Origin: Planctomycetia bacterium
GTDB taxonomy: Bacteria > Planctomycetota > Planctomycetia > Pirellulales > UBA1268
NCBI GenBank assembly: GCA_010027105.1
Contig: RGVT01000006.1
Location: 1 to 23,513 of the forward strand
Reading direction: 5' to 3'
DNA length: 23,513 nucleotides
Shown: positions 6,557 through 14,902 of the stretch, piece by piece
Position numbering within the stretch: the stretch's first letter is position 1
Layout: each line of letters starts with the position of its first letter
Notes under the pieces: model-generated
What the model saw: the letters and a program-made list of their open reading frames with translations, nothing else
Database searches by the model: none
Told to the model about the DNA's origin: nothing
Made by a program: the position numbers and the translations under genes

Positions 6557-8689
6557 ATGAAGGTACGGGTTGAGCGGAGGATCGGCGACCAGGTGCTCGC
6601 CATGGAAACGGGCCTCCTCGCCAAGCAGGCGGCCGGCAGCGTGATCGTGAGCTACGGCGACACGACGGTGCTCGTGGCGGCCGCCACCGGCGCCCCGCGG
6701 CCCGGCATCGACTTTTTCCCGCTCACGTGCGACTACCGCGAGCGGACGGCCGCAGCGGGCAAGTTTCCCGGCGGGTTCCTCAAGCGCGAGGGCCGGCCGA
6801 CGATGAAGGAGACGCTCACCAGCCGCCTCATGGACAGGCCGATCCGACCGCTCTTTCCCGACGGCTTCTACGACGAGGTGCAGATCCAGGCCTCGGTGCT
6901 CTCCAGCGACAAGCAGAACGACGCCGACGTGCTGGCCATGAACGGCGCCTCCGCGGCGCTGTGCGTCTCGGAGCTTCCCTTCCGCGGGCCGCTCGGCAGC
7001 GTCCGGCTGGGGCAGATCGACGGGCGGTTCGTGCCCTTCCCCACGCAGGACCAGCTCGAGGAGAGCGACCTCGACCTCGTGATCTCCGGGAGCGAGACGG
7101 CGGTGCTCATGATCGAGGGCTTCGCCCGCGAGATGCCCGAGGACCGGATGCTCGAGGCGATCGCCGAGGCGCATCGCCACGTCCGCGAGATCTGCGCCAT
7201 GCAGCACGAGCTCGTGCAGAAGGCCGGCAAGCCGAAGAAGCAGTATGTGCTCGCCGACTACACGCATCTCCGCGACCGGCTCACGGCCGACTTTCTCGGC
7301 GAGCTCAAGGCGGCCAAGGCGATCGCCGGCAAGCAGGATCGCGGCCAGGCCGTGAAGGCGCTGCGCGAGCGGGCGAAGGCCGCGGTCGTGCCCTCGGAGC
7401 CCGCCCCGGGCCGGCCGGGGGACGCGGGCGGCGTGAGCGAGGCCGACTTTTCGCACGTCTGGCACGGCCTCGAGGAGCGGGCCGTTCGCGAGCTGATCCT
7501 GGAGGGCAAGCGGCCCGACGGCCGCGACTCCAAGTCGCTGCGGTCGATCCACTGCGACGTCGACCTCCTGCCCCGCGTGCACGGCTCCGCCCTCTTCCAG
7601 CGGGGTGAGACGCAGGCCCTCGTGACCGTCACGCTCGGTACCGGCAAGGACGAGCAGCGGGTCGACGGCCTGATCGACGAGTACTCGAAGAAGTTCATGC
7701 TCGATTACTACTTCCCCTCGTTCTCGGTGGGCGAAGTCAGGCCGATCCGCGGCCCCGGCCGCCGCGAGATCGGCCACGGCGCGCTCGCGGAGCGGAGCGT
7801 CAAGCCCGTGCTCCCGGAGCCCGACCGGTTCCCCTACACGATCCGCGTGATCTCCGACATCCTCGAGTCGAACGGCTCGAGCTCGATGGCGAGCGTCTGT
7901 GGAGCCACGCTCGGCCTGATGGCGGCGGGAGTACCGATCACGAACCCCGTGGCGGGTATTTCCGTCGGGCTCGTGAAGCAGTCGGAGAGCCAGTGGGTGC
8001 TCCTCACCGACATCATCGGCGACGAGGACCATTACGGCGACATGGACTTCAAGATCGCGGGCTCCCAGAACGGCATCACGGGCATCCAGCTCGACCTCAA
8101 GATCGACGGCATCTCGCCGCCGATCATCGAGGCCACCCTGCGGCAGTCGCGCGAGGCCCGGCTCGAAATCCTGCGCACGATGCTGTCGGCGATCCGTCGG
8201 CCACGGGCCGAGATCTCGAACTGGGCGCCACGGCTCCTGCGGACGCAGATCAATCCCGAGAAGATCGGCCTCCTGATCGGGCCCGGGGGCAAGACGATCC
8301 GCGCGATCCAGGAATCGACCGGCGCCAGCATCGAGGTGGAGGACGACGGCACCGTGACGGTCGCCAGCCACGACGCCGAGGGGGCGATGGCCGCGATGGC
8401 GAAGGTCGAGGCGCTCACCGCCTCGATCCAGGTGGGTCGCATCTACGAGGGCCGGGTCACGAGCATCAAGGACTTCGGCGCGTTCGTGGAGCTCGTGCCG
8501 GGCAAGGACGGGCTGTGTCACATCAGCGAACTCTCCGACGAGTACGTCTCGAGCGTGGGCGACGTCTGTCGCGTGGGCGACGTGATGCGGGTCAAGGTGA
8601 TCGCGGTCGACGACCAGGATCGTGTCAAGCTCAGCCGCAAGGTGGCGATGCGCGAGCTCGCGGAACAGGGGGGCGCCGGGCCGTCGTAG
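6557..8689 (+). CDS. pnp: Polyribonucleotide nucleotidyltransferase (PNPase)
   Basis: This 710-residue enzyme degrades RNA 3'-to-5' by phosphorolysis, usually as a trimer in the RNA degradosome. The order is RNase PH domain 1, an all-helical linker, RNase PH domain 2, KH and S1. The catalytic Asp pair is visible in DHYGDMDFKIAG (D491 and D497, matching E. coli D486/D492). The KH loop is GPGG at 575-578. The S1 domain runs from about residue 627 (GRIYEGRVTSIKDFGAFVEL) to VKLSRK near 695. An in-frame extension of 48 codons exists upstream, but ATG 6557 is preferred: GGAAGAG (6544-6550) lies 6 nt before it, and MKVRVERRIGDQVLAMETG matches the family N-terminus. The upstream codons are low-complexity and unlike PNPase. 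It lies downstream of rpsO as in most bacteria. Confidence 0.97.
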   Translation: MKVRVERRIGDQVLAMETGLLAKQAAGSVIVSYGDTTVLVAAATGAPRPGIDFFPLTCDYRERTAAAGKFPGGFLKREGRPTMKETLTSRLMDRPIRPLFPDGFYDEVQIQASVLSSDKQNDADVLAMNGASAALCVSELPFRGPLGSVRLGQIDGRFVPFPTQDQLEESDLDLVISGSETAVLMIEGFAREMPEDRMLEAIAEAHRHVREICAMQHELVQKAGKPKKQYVLADYTHLRDRLTADFLGELKAAKAIAGKQDRGQAVKALRERAKAAVVPSEPAPGRPGDAGGVSEADFSHVWHGLEERAVRELILEGKRPDGRDSKSLRSIHCDVDLLPRVHGSALFQRGETQALVTVTLGTGKDEQRVDGLIDEYSKKFMLDYYFPSFSVGEVRPIRGPGRREIGHGALAERSVKPVLPEPDRFPYTIRVISDILESNGSSSMASVCGATLGLMAAGVPITNPVAGISVGLVKQSESQWVLLTDIIGDEDHYGDMDFKIAGSQNGITGIQLDLKIDGISPPIIEATLRQSREARLEILRTMLSAIRRPRAEISNWAPRLLRTQINPEKIGLLIGPGGKTIRAIQESTGASIEVEDDGTVTVASHDAEGAMAAMAKVEALTASIQVGRIYEGRVTSIKDFGAFVELVPGKDGLCHISELSDEYVSSVGDVCRVGDVMRVKVIAVDDQDRVKLSRKVAMRELAEQGGAGPS

Positions 8690-8756
8690 GCCGCGGTGCG
8701 GCGTCCCGGAACGCACGGGTCCGGGCGGGTCCAGGATCACCCAGGCTCGGTCGGCC

Positions 8757-9512
8757 ATGTCGTCGGATGACGAATCGGCCCGCTCGCGGGCGGAGACATA
8801 CGGGGAGTTCGCGGCGCTCGTGGGGGCCCTCGCCCACGAGATTCGCAACCCGCTCTCCACGATCCGGCTCACCATGGAGCTGCTCGCGGAGGACTTCGAG
8901 AACACCGACACCTCCTCCCCCACGAAACAGCGCGACCGGCGGGCCAAGGCCAAGATCGAGCTCGTGCGGCACGAGTGCGACAGGCTGCAGAAGCTGCTCG
9001 GCGACTTCCTCGACTTCGCCCGGCAGGAGCAGCTCACGCTCGAGCCCGGCAGCCTCAACGCCGAGGTCGAGCAGCTGCTCGACTTCTTCGCCCCGCAGGC
9101 GCGCGAAGCCGGGGTGGAGGTGGTGCGGTATCTCGATCCGGAACTGCCGAACGTGCGGCTCGACCGGGAGACCTTCCGCTCGGCGGTGCTCAACCTCCTC
9201 ATCAACGCCGTGCAGGCGATGGAGGGGGGCGGGCAGCTCGTGGTGAGGACACGTCCCCGGGGGCTGGGCGTGATCCTGGAGCTGATCGACACCGGCCCCG
9301 GGATGGACGAAGAGACGCTGGCGAAGGTCTTCCGGGCCTTCTACACGACGAAGCAGGGAGGCTCGGGCCTGGGGCTGCCGACGGCGCGGAAGATCGTCGA
9401 GGCGCACGGTGGGACGATCGACGTGGAGAGCGCACCCGGCCGCGGCACGAAGGTCACGATCTGGCTCCCGGCGCCGCCCCGGCTGCCGACCGTCGGGTCG
9501 GCGACGCGGTAG
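8757..9512 (+). CDS. Cytosolic sensor histidine kinase, NtrB-like
   Basis: This 251-residue kinase has a HisKA domain with the phosphorylatable His27 in LVGALAHEIRNPLSTIRL, an N box with N150 (LNLLINAVQAM), a G1 box DTGPGMDEE (178-186), an F box FRAFYTTK, and a G2 box GSGLGLPTARKIVEAHGG (202-219). There is no signal peptide, membrane segment or PAS domain, and only about 20 residues precede the H-box region, so any signal must come from a partner protein. The ATG at 8757 is preferred over an upstream in-frame start at 8622, whose extra 45 residues overlap pnp and are arginine/serine-rich without homology. Together with the adjacent sigma-54 response regulator it forms a two-component pair. 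The pair lies between pnp and mutL; its target is unknown. Confidence 0.92.
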   Translation: MSSDDESARSRAETYGEFAALVGALAHEIRNPLSTIRLTMELLAEDFENTDTSSPTKQRDRRAKAKIELVRHECDRLQKLLGDFLDFARQEQLTLEPGSLNAEVEQLLDFFAPQAREAGVEVVRYLDPELPNVRLDRETFRSAVLNLLINAVQAMEGGGQLVVRTRPRGLGVILELIDTGPGMDEETLAKVFRAFYTTKQGGSGLGLPTARKIVEAHGGTIDVESAPGRGTKVTIWLPAPPRLPTVGSATR

Positions 9513-9524
9513 CCGCCGCGGAAC

Positions 9525-9554
9525 TGGACGGGCACCGCCGACGCTTCGTACGAT
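9525..9554 (+). promoter_or_regulatory. Candidate promoter of the sigma-54 response regulator gene (leaderless geometry)
   Basis: TGGACG (9525-9530), an 18-bp spacer and TACGAT (9549-9554) lie so that only 6 nt separate the -10 element from the ATG at 9561. The downstream block TACGATCC-C-TG-CATG nearly repeats at cysE (TACGATCC-A-TC-CATG). No Shine-Dalgarno site precedes the ATG. Confidence 0.5.
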
Positions 9555-9560
9555 CCCTGC

Positions 9561-10985
9561 ATGGTCCTCCCCCGCGAACCCTCCCGGCCGGCCGGCGTCG
9601 GCGAACCAGCCGGTCCCCCGGGCCTCGTGCGCGTGCTCGTCGTCGACAACGACATCCTCCACGCCCGGACCGTCGGCGAGGGGCTCGGCCGCATGGGCTA
9701 CCAGTGCGTGGTGGCGGGGAGCGGCAGCGAGGGGGCGCGGAAGATCGAGCAGGAGGCCTTCGACGTCGTGGTCACCGACCTGATGATGAACGACGTCGGC
9801 GGGCTGCAGATCCTCGAGCGGGCCAGGCGGGCCGCGCCCGAGACGGAGGTGATCGTCGTCACCGGCCACGGCACCGTTCCCTCCGCGGTGGCCGCGATGC
9901 AGCAGGGGGCCTTCACCTACCTGCAGAAGCCGCTCGATCTCGGCCAACTGCGGGCGGCCGTCGAGAAGGCCTCGGAGGGGGCGCGGCTCAAGCGACAGAA
10001 CGTCGAGCTCAATCGCCGCCTCGACGAGAAGTTCGGGTTCGAGGGGGTGGTCGGGTCGAGCCCGCAGATGCTCGCCCTCATCGACCGCCTCAAGCGGATC
10101 GCCCCCACCGACGCCACCGTGCTCATCCAGGGCGAGACGGGCACCGGCAAGGAACTCGTGGCCCAGGCGATCCACCAGAACAGCTCCCGGAAGAGCAAGC
10201 CCTTCGTGGCCCTGAATTGCGGGGCGTTGTCGGAGAACATCCTCGAGAGCGAACTCTTCGGGCACGTGAAGGGGGCCTTCACCGACGCGTCGAGCGACCG
10301 GGTCGGCAAGTTCGAGTACGCCAACGGCGGCACCCTGTTCCTCGACGAGGTGGGCGACATGCCCCCGGCGACCCAGATCAAGCTGCTGCGCGTGCTGGAG
10401 TCGGGGCAGATCACGCGGGTCGGGTCGAACGCGACGGTGCAGGTGAACGTGCGGCTTCTCTCGGCCACCAACCGCAACCTCGAGGAGGCGATCGCGGCCG
10501 GCGGCTTCCGCAGCGACCTCTACCACCGGCTCAAGGTCGTGACGATCGCGATTCCCCCGCTCCGCGAGCGGTCCGCCGACATCCCGCTCCTGATCGAGCA
10601 CTTCGTGCGGCAGTTCGCCAGGCGGCACGCCAAGACGATCAAGGGGATGTCGCCCGCGGCCCGGATGAGGCTCGGGGCGTACGCCTGGCCCGGCAACGTG
10701 CGACAACTGCGGAACGTCATCGAGAGCATGGTCGTCGTCGACTGCGACGAGATGCTCGACGTCGACGACCTGCCGGTCGAGATCGAGCCGGCCGCCGCCG
10801 GAGCGGCACCGGAGCAGCCCGGCAGCCTCGTCGGGCTCGTGGGGCGGCCGCTCGAGGAGATCGAGCGGCTGTTCATCGGGGAGACGCTGAAGCTCACCGG
10901 CGGCAACCGCGAGCAGGCGGCCGAGATGCTGGGGATCGGCGAGCGGACGCTGTACCGGAAGATCAAGGAATTTCAGCTGTCGTGA
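9561..10985 (+). CDS. NtrC-family sigma-54-dependent response regulator
   Basis: This 474-residue protein has three domains. The receiver (about 22-140) has acidic residues D29/D31, phospho-acceptor D73 (VVVTDLMMND), T101 and K123. The AAA+ sigma-54 interaction domain (about 162-400) has Walker A GETGTGKE at 191-198, Walker B GTLFLDEVGD at 257-266, and the sensor/arginine-finger stretch FRSDLYHRL at 316-324. A Fis-type helix-turn-helix lies at about 442-473 (GGNREQAAEMLGIGERTLYRKIKE). The sigma-54-contacting loop reads GAFTDA (238-243) rather than GAFTGA, a variant found in some functional activators. Known role: once phosphorylated by its kinase it hydrolyses ATP to open sigma-54 RNA polymerase promoters. 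The partner is the kinase just upstream. Its stop overlaps a possible GTG start of mutL. The target genes cannot be told from the window. Confidence 0.95.
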   Translation: MVLPREPSRPAGVGEPAGPPGLVRVLVVDNDILHARTVGEGLGRMGYQCVVAGSGSEGARKIEQEAFDVVVTDLMMNDVGGLQILERARRAAPETEVIVVTGHGTVPSAVAAMQQGAFTYLQKPLDLGQLRAAVEKASEGARLKRQNVELNRRLDEKFGFEGVVGSSPQMLALIDRLKRIAPTDATVLIQGETGTGKELVAQAIHQNSSRKSKPFVALNCGALSENILESELFGHVKGAFTDASSDRVGKFEYANGGTLFLDEVGDMPPATQIKLLRVLESGQITRVGSNATVQVNVRLLSATNRNLEEAIAAGGFRSDLYHRLKVVTIAIPPLRERSADIPLLIEHFVRQFARRHAKTIKGMSPAARMRLGAYAWPGNVRQLRNVIESMVVVDCDEMLDVDDLPVEIEPAAAGAAPEQPGSLVGLVGRPLEEIERLFIGETLKLTGGNREQAAEMLGIGERTLYRKIKEFQLS

Positions 10986-11011
10986 GGGGGCCTCGCTCGG
11001 GGGCGCGGGAG

Positions 11012-12772
11012 ATGGCGAGGATCCAGACGCTGCCGGTGTCGGTCGTCAACCGGATCGCCGCCGGCGAGGTGGTGGAACGGCCCGCCAGCGTCGTCAAGGA
11101 ACTCCTCGAGAACGCGCTCGACGCGCGGCCGGCGCGGATCGACGTGGCGCTCGAGCAGGGGGGCATCGGCCTCGTGCGCGTCGTCGACGACGGGTGTGGA
11201 ATCGAGGCCGACGACCTGCCCCTCGCGGTCGCGCCCCATGCCACGAGCAAGCTCCGCGTCGCCGAGGATCTCGAGCGGATCGAGACGCTGGGCTTCCGCG
11301 GGGAGGCCCTGGCCTCCGTGGGGGAGGTCGCTCGGCTCGTGATCCGCTCCCGAACCGCCGGAGCCGGCGCCGGCGCCGCGCTCGAGGTCGACAACGGCAG
11401 CCGGGGTGCCGTGACGCCGTGCGGCGGCCCCGTGGGTACCATCGTGGAGGTGCACCAGCTGTTCGCGAAGGTACCAGCCCGGCGGGCGTTCCTCCGGGCG
11501 GCGGCCACCGAGTGGTCGCACGCGGCCGAGGCGTTCGTGCGCACGGCGCTAGCGCATGCCGGCGTGGCCCTGGCGCTCGAGCACAACGGCCGCCGCGTAC
11601 ACGACCTGCCCGCCACGGACTCGTGGCGCACGCGGATCGGCGGGCTGTTCGGCGAGGCGTTCGCCGACCGTCTTGTCGAGGTCGAAGGCCGCGACGGCGA
11701 CGTGGCCTTCGCCGGCTTCGTGGGGCGTCCCGACGACGACATGGCGAGCGGACGGTTCCAGCACCTGTTCGTGGCGGGCAGGCCGTTTCGCGACCGGTCC
11801 GTGCTGCACGCGGTGCAGGAGGCGTACCGGGGGCTCCTGCTCTCCGGCCGCCAGCCGATCGTATTCCTCAGGCTCTCGCTTCCCCCGGAGGCGGTCGACG
11901 TCAACGTGCATCCCGCCAAGATGGAGGTGCGGTTCAGGGATCCGTCCCGGATCTACCGCCTGGTCCTCTCGACGCTGCGGTCGACGTTCCTGGCCACCGA
12001 CCTCTCGGCCCGTCTCGATCCGCCCCCCGCGGCGCCGGCGGCCGGCTGGGGAACCGCGCCGGCCGCCGCGCGGGGCGCGCTGTCGGCGTTCGCTCCGTTT
12101 CCGCTGCATGCGCCCGTCGCCGACCGCGTGGCGCGATCGCCGTCCCCCGGAATCGAACCCGCGCGAGCCCCCTGGGACGAGGAGGCCGCGGCTGCAGCGG
12201 CCGCCGGCGCGGAGACGGCGGTGCAGATGCACGACCGCTACCTCGTCGTCGAGAGTCCGGACGGCATCGAGGTGATCGATCAGCACGCGCTGCACGAGCG
12301 CGTGCTCTACGAACGCCTGCGGGAGTCGGTGGCGTCCGGAGCGCTCGAGGTGCAGCGGCTGCTCGTTCCGGAGACGGTCGACCTGACGCCGGGCGAGCTC
12401 GAGCTGGTGGGGGAGCACGCGGCCGCCCTGGCCAGGGCGGGCATGGCGGTCGAGCCGTTCGGGGGCGGCACGGTGATCGTCACCTCGAAGCCGGCCCTCG
12501 CCGGCGACGTGCCGGCCGCGACGCTCGTGCGCGAGGTGCTCGGCCGGCTGGCCGCTGCGGCCACGTCGGCCGGCATGCTCGTCGACGAGATCCTCCACGG
12601 ACTCGCCTGCAAGGCGGCGATCAAGGCCGGCGACCCGTTGTCGCAGGCGGAGGTCGACGCGCTGGTTCGCGACCGGCGGCGTGTGCGCGACTCGCACCAC
12701 TGTCCCCACGGCCGGCCGACGTCGTTGACGCTGTCGCGGCAGGAACTCGACCGCCAGTTTCGCCGCACCTGA
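11012..12772 (+). CDS. mutL: DNA mismatch repair protein MutL (endonuclease-type)
   Basis: This 586-residue MutL has a GHKL ATPase N-terminus: E30/N34 in VVKELLENALDA, D59 in DDGCGI, ATSKL, and TLGFRGEALASVGEVARL. A proline/alanine-rich linker spans about 330-405, followed by the C-terminal dimerisation domain. The zinc-dependent nicking motif DQHA-x2-E-x4-E is intact (D423 QHA, E429, E434), as are ACKAAIKAGD and CPHGRP (564-569). The last residues QFRRT carry the FxR end. This is the MutL type used by bacteria without Dam/MutH, where MutL itself nicks the new strand. ATG 11012 gives the canonical MARIQTLPVSVVNRIAAGEVVERP N-terminus. An in-frame GTG at 10982 overlaps the previous stop (GTGA) and would add ten residues. 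It lies in a close run with the response regulator and aroDE. Confidence 0.96.
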   Translation: MARIQTLPVSVVNRIAAGEVVERPASVVKELLENALDARPARIDVALEQGGIGLVRVVDDGCGIEADDLPLAVAPHATSKLRVAEDLERIETLGFRGEALASVGEVARLVIRSRTAGAGAGAALEVDNGSRGAVTPCGGPVGTIVEVHQLFAKVPARRAFLRAAATEWSHAAEAFVRTALAHAGVALALEHNGRRVHDLPATDSWRTRIGGLFGEAFADRLVEVEGRDGDVAFAGFVGRPDDDMASGRFQHLFVAGRPFRDRSVLHAVQEAYRGLLLSGRQPIVFLRLSLPPEAVDVNVHPAKMEVRFRDPSRIYRLVLSTLRSTFLATDLSARLDPPPAAPAAGWGTAPAAARGALSAFAPFPLHAPVADRVARSPSPGIEPARAPWDEEAAAAAAAGAETAVQMHDRYLVVESPDGIEVIDQHALHERVLYERLRESVASGALEVQRLLVPETVDLTPGELELVGEHAAALARAGMAVEPFGGGTVIVTSKPALAGDVPAATLVREVLGRLAAAATSAGMLVDEILHGLACKAAIKAGDPLSQAEVDALVRDRRRVRDSHHCPHGRPTSLTLSRQELDRQFRRT

Positions 12773-12843
12773 CCCGGAGCACCCCGATCGGTCCTCCCTG
12801 GCCGAGGCACTTTCCCCCCGATGCACACTCCTGGAGAACGACG

Positions 12844-14337
12844 ATGATCTGCGTGAGCATCGGCCGCGGACGTCACCGGCACGTCATCGCGGAGCACAGG
12901 CACCTGGCGGAGCAGGGCATCGGGCTGGTGGAGCTTCGCCTCGACTCCATCCAGGGCAGCGTCCAGGTGAAGCGGCTCCTGCAGGACCGACCCTGCCCGG
13001 TGATCGTCACCTGCCGCCGGGCCGTCGACGGAGGCCGCTGGGAGAAGTCCGAGGAGGAGAGACTCTCGATCCTCCGCACCGCGATCGTCGAGGGGGCCGA
13101 CTACGTCGACCTCGAGGACGACGTGGCGTCGCAAGTGCGCCGCTACGGCCGCGCGAAGCGGATCATCAGCCACCACGACTTCCACAAGACCCCTTCCGAC
13201 CTGGCCGCGCTCCACAAGCGGCTCGCGGCCATGGACGCCGACGTCGTCAAGATCGCCACCATGGCGAACCATCCGATCGACAGCCTACGGATGCTCGACC
13301 TCGTGCGGGCCGGCAAGCTCCCCACCGTGGGGATCTGCATGGGAGACATCGGCGTGCCCACCCGCGTGCTTTCGGGTCGGGTCGGGGCTCCCTTCACGTA
13401 TGCCACGTTCCACGACGACCGCGTCCTCGCCCCGGGGCAGATCGGATGGCGGCAGATGCGCGACGTCTACCGCTACGACTCGATCACCGCGAAAACCGCC
13501 ATCTACGGCGTCGTGGCCGACCCGGTGGCCCACAGCCTCAGCCCCGCGGTGCACAACGCCGCCCTGGCGGCGGAGGGGATCGACGCGGTCTACCTGCCGT
13601 TTCGCGTCCCTGCGGAGCAGATCGGCGAATTCCTCTCCCACGCCGGTCGCTGGCCGCTGGCCGGCCTCAGCGTCACGATCCCGCACAAGGAGGCGGTGCT
13701 GGCCAGCGCCGCGGCCCAGGACGAGCTCGTGACGGCGATCGGGGCCGCGAACACGCTGACGTTCGCCCCGGCGGGCATTCGTGCGTCCAACAGCGACGCC
13801 ACCGCGGCGGTCGAGAGCCTCGAGGCCGTGATCCGCGAGCAGGACTCGGCCCGTGAGGGGCTCGGCGTGAGGACGGCGCTCGTGCTCGGTGCGGGGGGGG
13901 CCGCACGTGCCGTGGCCTTCGGCCTGCGCCGCCACGGTGTCGACGTGACCATCGCGTCGCGGACCGCGGCCCGTTCGCGGAAGGTCGCCGCGGAGGTGGG
14001 CTGCAAGGCCGTCGACTGGGCGGCCCGGTACCGGCTGCCCTACGACTGCCTGGTCAACGCCACGCCGATCGGCATGCATCCGAACGTCGACGAGACGCCG
14101 TTCGACAGGGATCACCTCCGCCCCTACATGGTGGTGTTCGACACCGTGTACAATCCGGAGAACACGCTCCTGGTGAAGGAAGGGCGGGCCGTGGGCTGCA
14201 GAATCGTCACGGGCGTCGACATGTTCGTGCGGCAGGCCGCCATCCAATTTCGCATCTGGCACGATCGCGAGCCTCCCCTGCAGGTGATGCGCGAGGCCTT
14301 GAAGCGGGCGACCGCATCCGCGAAACAGCCCGTGTAG
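12844..14337 (+). CDS. aroDE: Bifunctional 3-dehydroquinate dehydratase (type I) / shikimate dehydrogenase, AroDE fusion
   Basis: This 497-residue protein joins two consecutive shikimate-pathway enzymes. Residues 1 to about 210 are a type I (Schiff-base) dehydroquinase: ELRLDS, the catalytic His111 in SHHDFHKTP, and the Schiff-base Lys136 in VVKIATMA. From about 217 comes a shikimate dehydrogenase: GVVADPVAHSLSPAVHN, catalytic K282 in SVTIPHKEAVL, GAANTL, catalytic D318 (SNSDAT, where most family members read NTDG), and the NADP loop GAGGAARA (349-356) with ASRT at its end. The product of the first half is the substrate of the second. GGAG at 12833-12836, 7 nt before ATG 12844, supports the start. 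The same domain order is known in Chlamydiae and plants. aroK follows after 7 nt. Confidence 0.95.
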   Translation: MICVSIGRGRHRHVIAEHRHLAEQGIGLVELRLDSIQGSVQVKRLLQDRPCPVIVTCRRAVDGGRWEKSEEERLSILRTAIVEGADYVDLEDDVASQVRRYGRAKRIISHHDFHKTPSDLAALHKRLAAMDADVVKIATMANHPIDSLRMLDLVRAGKLPTVGICMGDIGVPTRVLSGRVGAPFTYATFHDDRVLAPGQIGWRQMRDVYRYDSITAKTAIYGVVADPVAHSLSPAVHNAALAAEGIDAVYLPFRVPAEQIGEFLSHAGRWPLAGLSVTIPHKEAVLASAAAQDELVTAIGAANTLTFAPAGIRASNSDATAAVESLEAVIREQDSAREGLGVRTALVLGAGGAARAVAFGLRRHGVDVTIASRTAARSRKVAAEVGCKAVDWAARYRLPYDCLVNATPIGMHPNVDETPFDRDHLRPYMVVFDTVYNPENTLLVKEGRAVGCRIVTGVDMFVRQAAIQFRIWHDREPPLQVMREALKRATASAKQPV

Positions 14338-14344
14338 GCCGCCC

Positions 14345-14902
14345 ATGCCGATCCTGACGCTCATCGGGTATCGCGGCACCGGCAAGTCGACCGTGGCCCG
14401 GCTCGTCGCCGAACGGCTCGGCGCTGCATGGGTTGACGCCGACGCCGTGCTCGAGGAGCGGGTCGGATGCTCGATCGTGGAACTGGTACGGCAACGGGGG
14501 GAGCCGGCGTTCCGCGACGCGGAGGAGGAGGTTCTCGCGGGGCTCGTCGCCGCCCGCACCGGGGTGCTGGCCACGGGAGGGGGTGTCGTCCTGCGCGAGG
14601 CCAACCGCCGGCTGCTCCGCGCCCGGGCGCGGCCCGTGGTCTGGCTGACGGCGTCCGTCGAGACGCTCAAGGAGCGCATTTCGGCCGACCCCGAGTCACA
14701 CGGGCGTCGGCCGGCGCTGCTCGGCTGCGATGTCCTGGCGGAGGTCGAGGAGGCGGTCCGGGATCGCGAGCCGCTCTACCGTGCGTGCGCCGATCTGGCG
14801 GTCGACACGACGTCCCTCGCGCCGCAGGCGGTGGCGCTCGGAATCGCCGACTGGCTGGCGACATCCGCCGGGCGGGCCGACGCCGGAGGGCCCTCCCGAT
14901 GA
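14345..14902 (+). CDS. aroK: Shikimate kinase
   Basis: This 185-residue P-loop kinase phosphorylates shikimate at the 3-hydroxyl. Visible are Walker A GYRGTGKST (8-16), the shikimate-binding D33 in DADAVLEERVG, R57 in FRDAE, the GGG of ATGGGVVLR (78-80), a lid segment SHGRRPALLG with R121/R122, and DREPLYRACADLAVDT near 140-154. The length is slightly above the ~170 typical, owing to a non-conserved C-terminal tail. The ATG at 14345 lies 7 nt after the aroDE stop without a clear Shine-Dalgarno site, suggesting translation by coupling. Its stop overlaps the start of the next gene by ATGA. With aroDE it supplies three consecutive shikimate-pathway steps. Confidence 0.95.
   Translation: MPILTLIGYRGTGKSTVARLVAERLGAAWVDADAVLEERVGCSIVELVRQRGEPAFRDAEEEVLAGLVAARTGVLATGGGVVLREANRRLLRARARPVVWLTASVETLKERISADPESHGRRPALLGCDVLAEVEEAVRDREPLYRACADLAVDTTSLAPQAVALGIADWLATSAGRADAGGPSR

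Noticed and set aside
6338..10706. Very long minus-strand open frames (984 and 691 residues) opposite pnp, the kinase and the regulator
   Set aside because: They are codon-bias mirrors of GC-rich genes, with His/Arg/Ala-rich composition, no domains and no start signals.
8975..11011. A ~2-kb open frame continuous with mutL that would give a 1,265-residue fusion protein
   Set aside because: The upstream part overlaps the clearly coding kinase and regulator genes in another frame and is arginine/alanine-rich low complexity. Canonical MutL begins at 11012.
11194..12843. Open frame continuous with aroDE (1,047 residues in total)
   Set aside because: It runs through mutL in another frame. A strong Shine-Dalgarno site and canonical start lie at 12844.
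13893..13900. Run of eight Gs inside aroDE as a possible phase-variation tract
   Set aside because: It encodes the conserved glycine-rich NADP loop, the frame is intact, and a single G run in such GC-rich DNA is expected.
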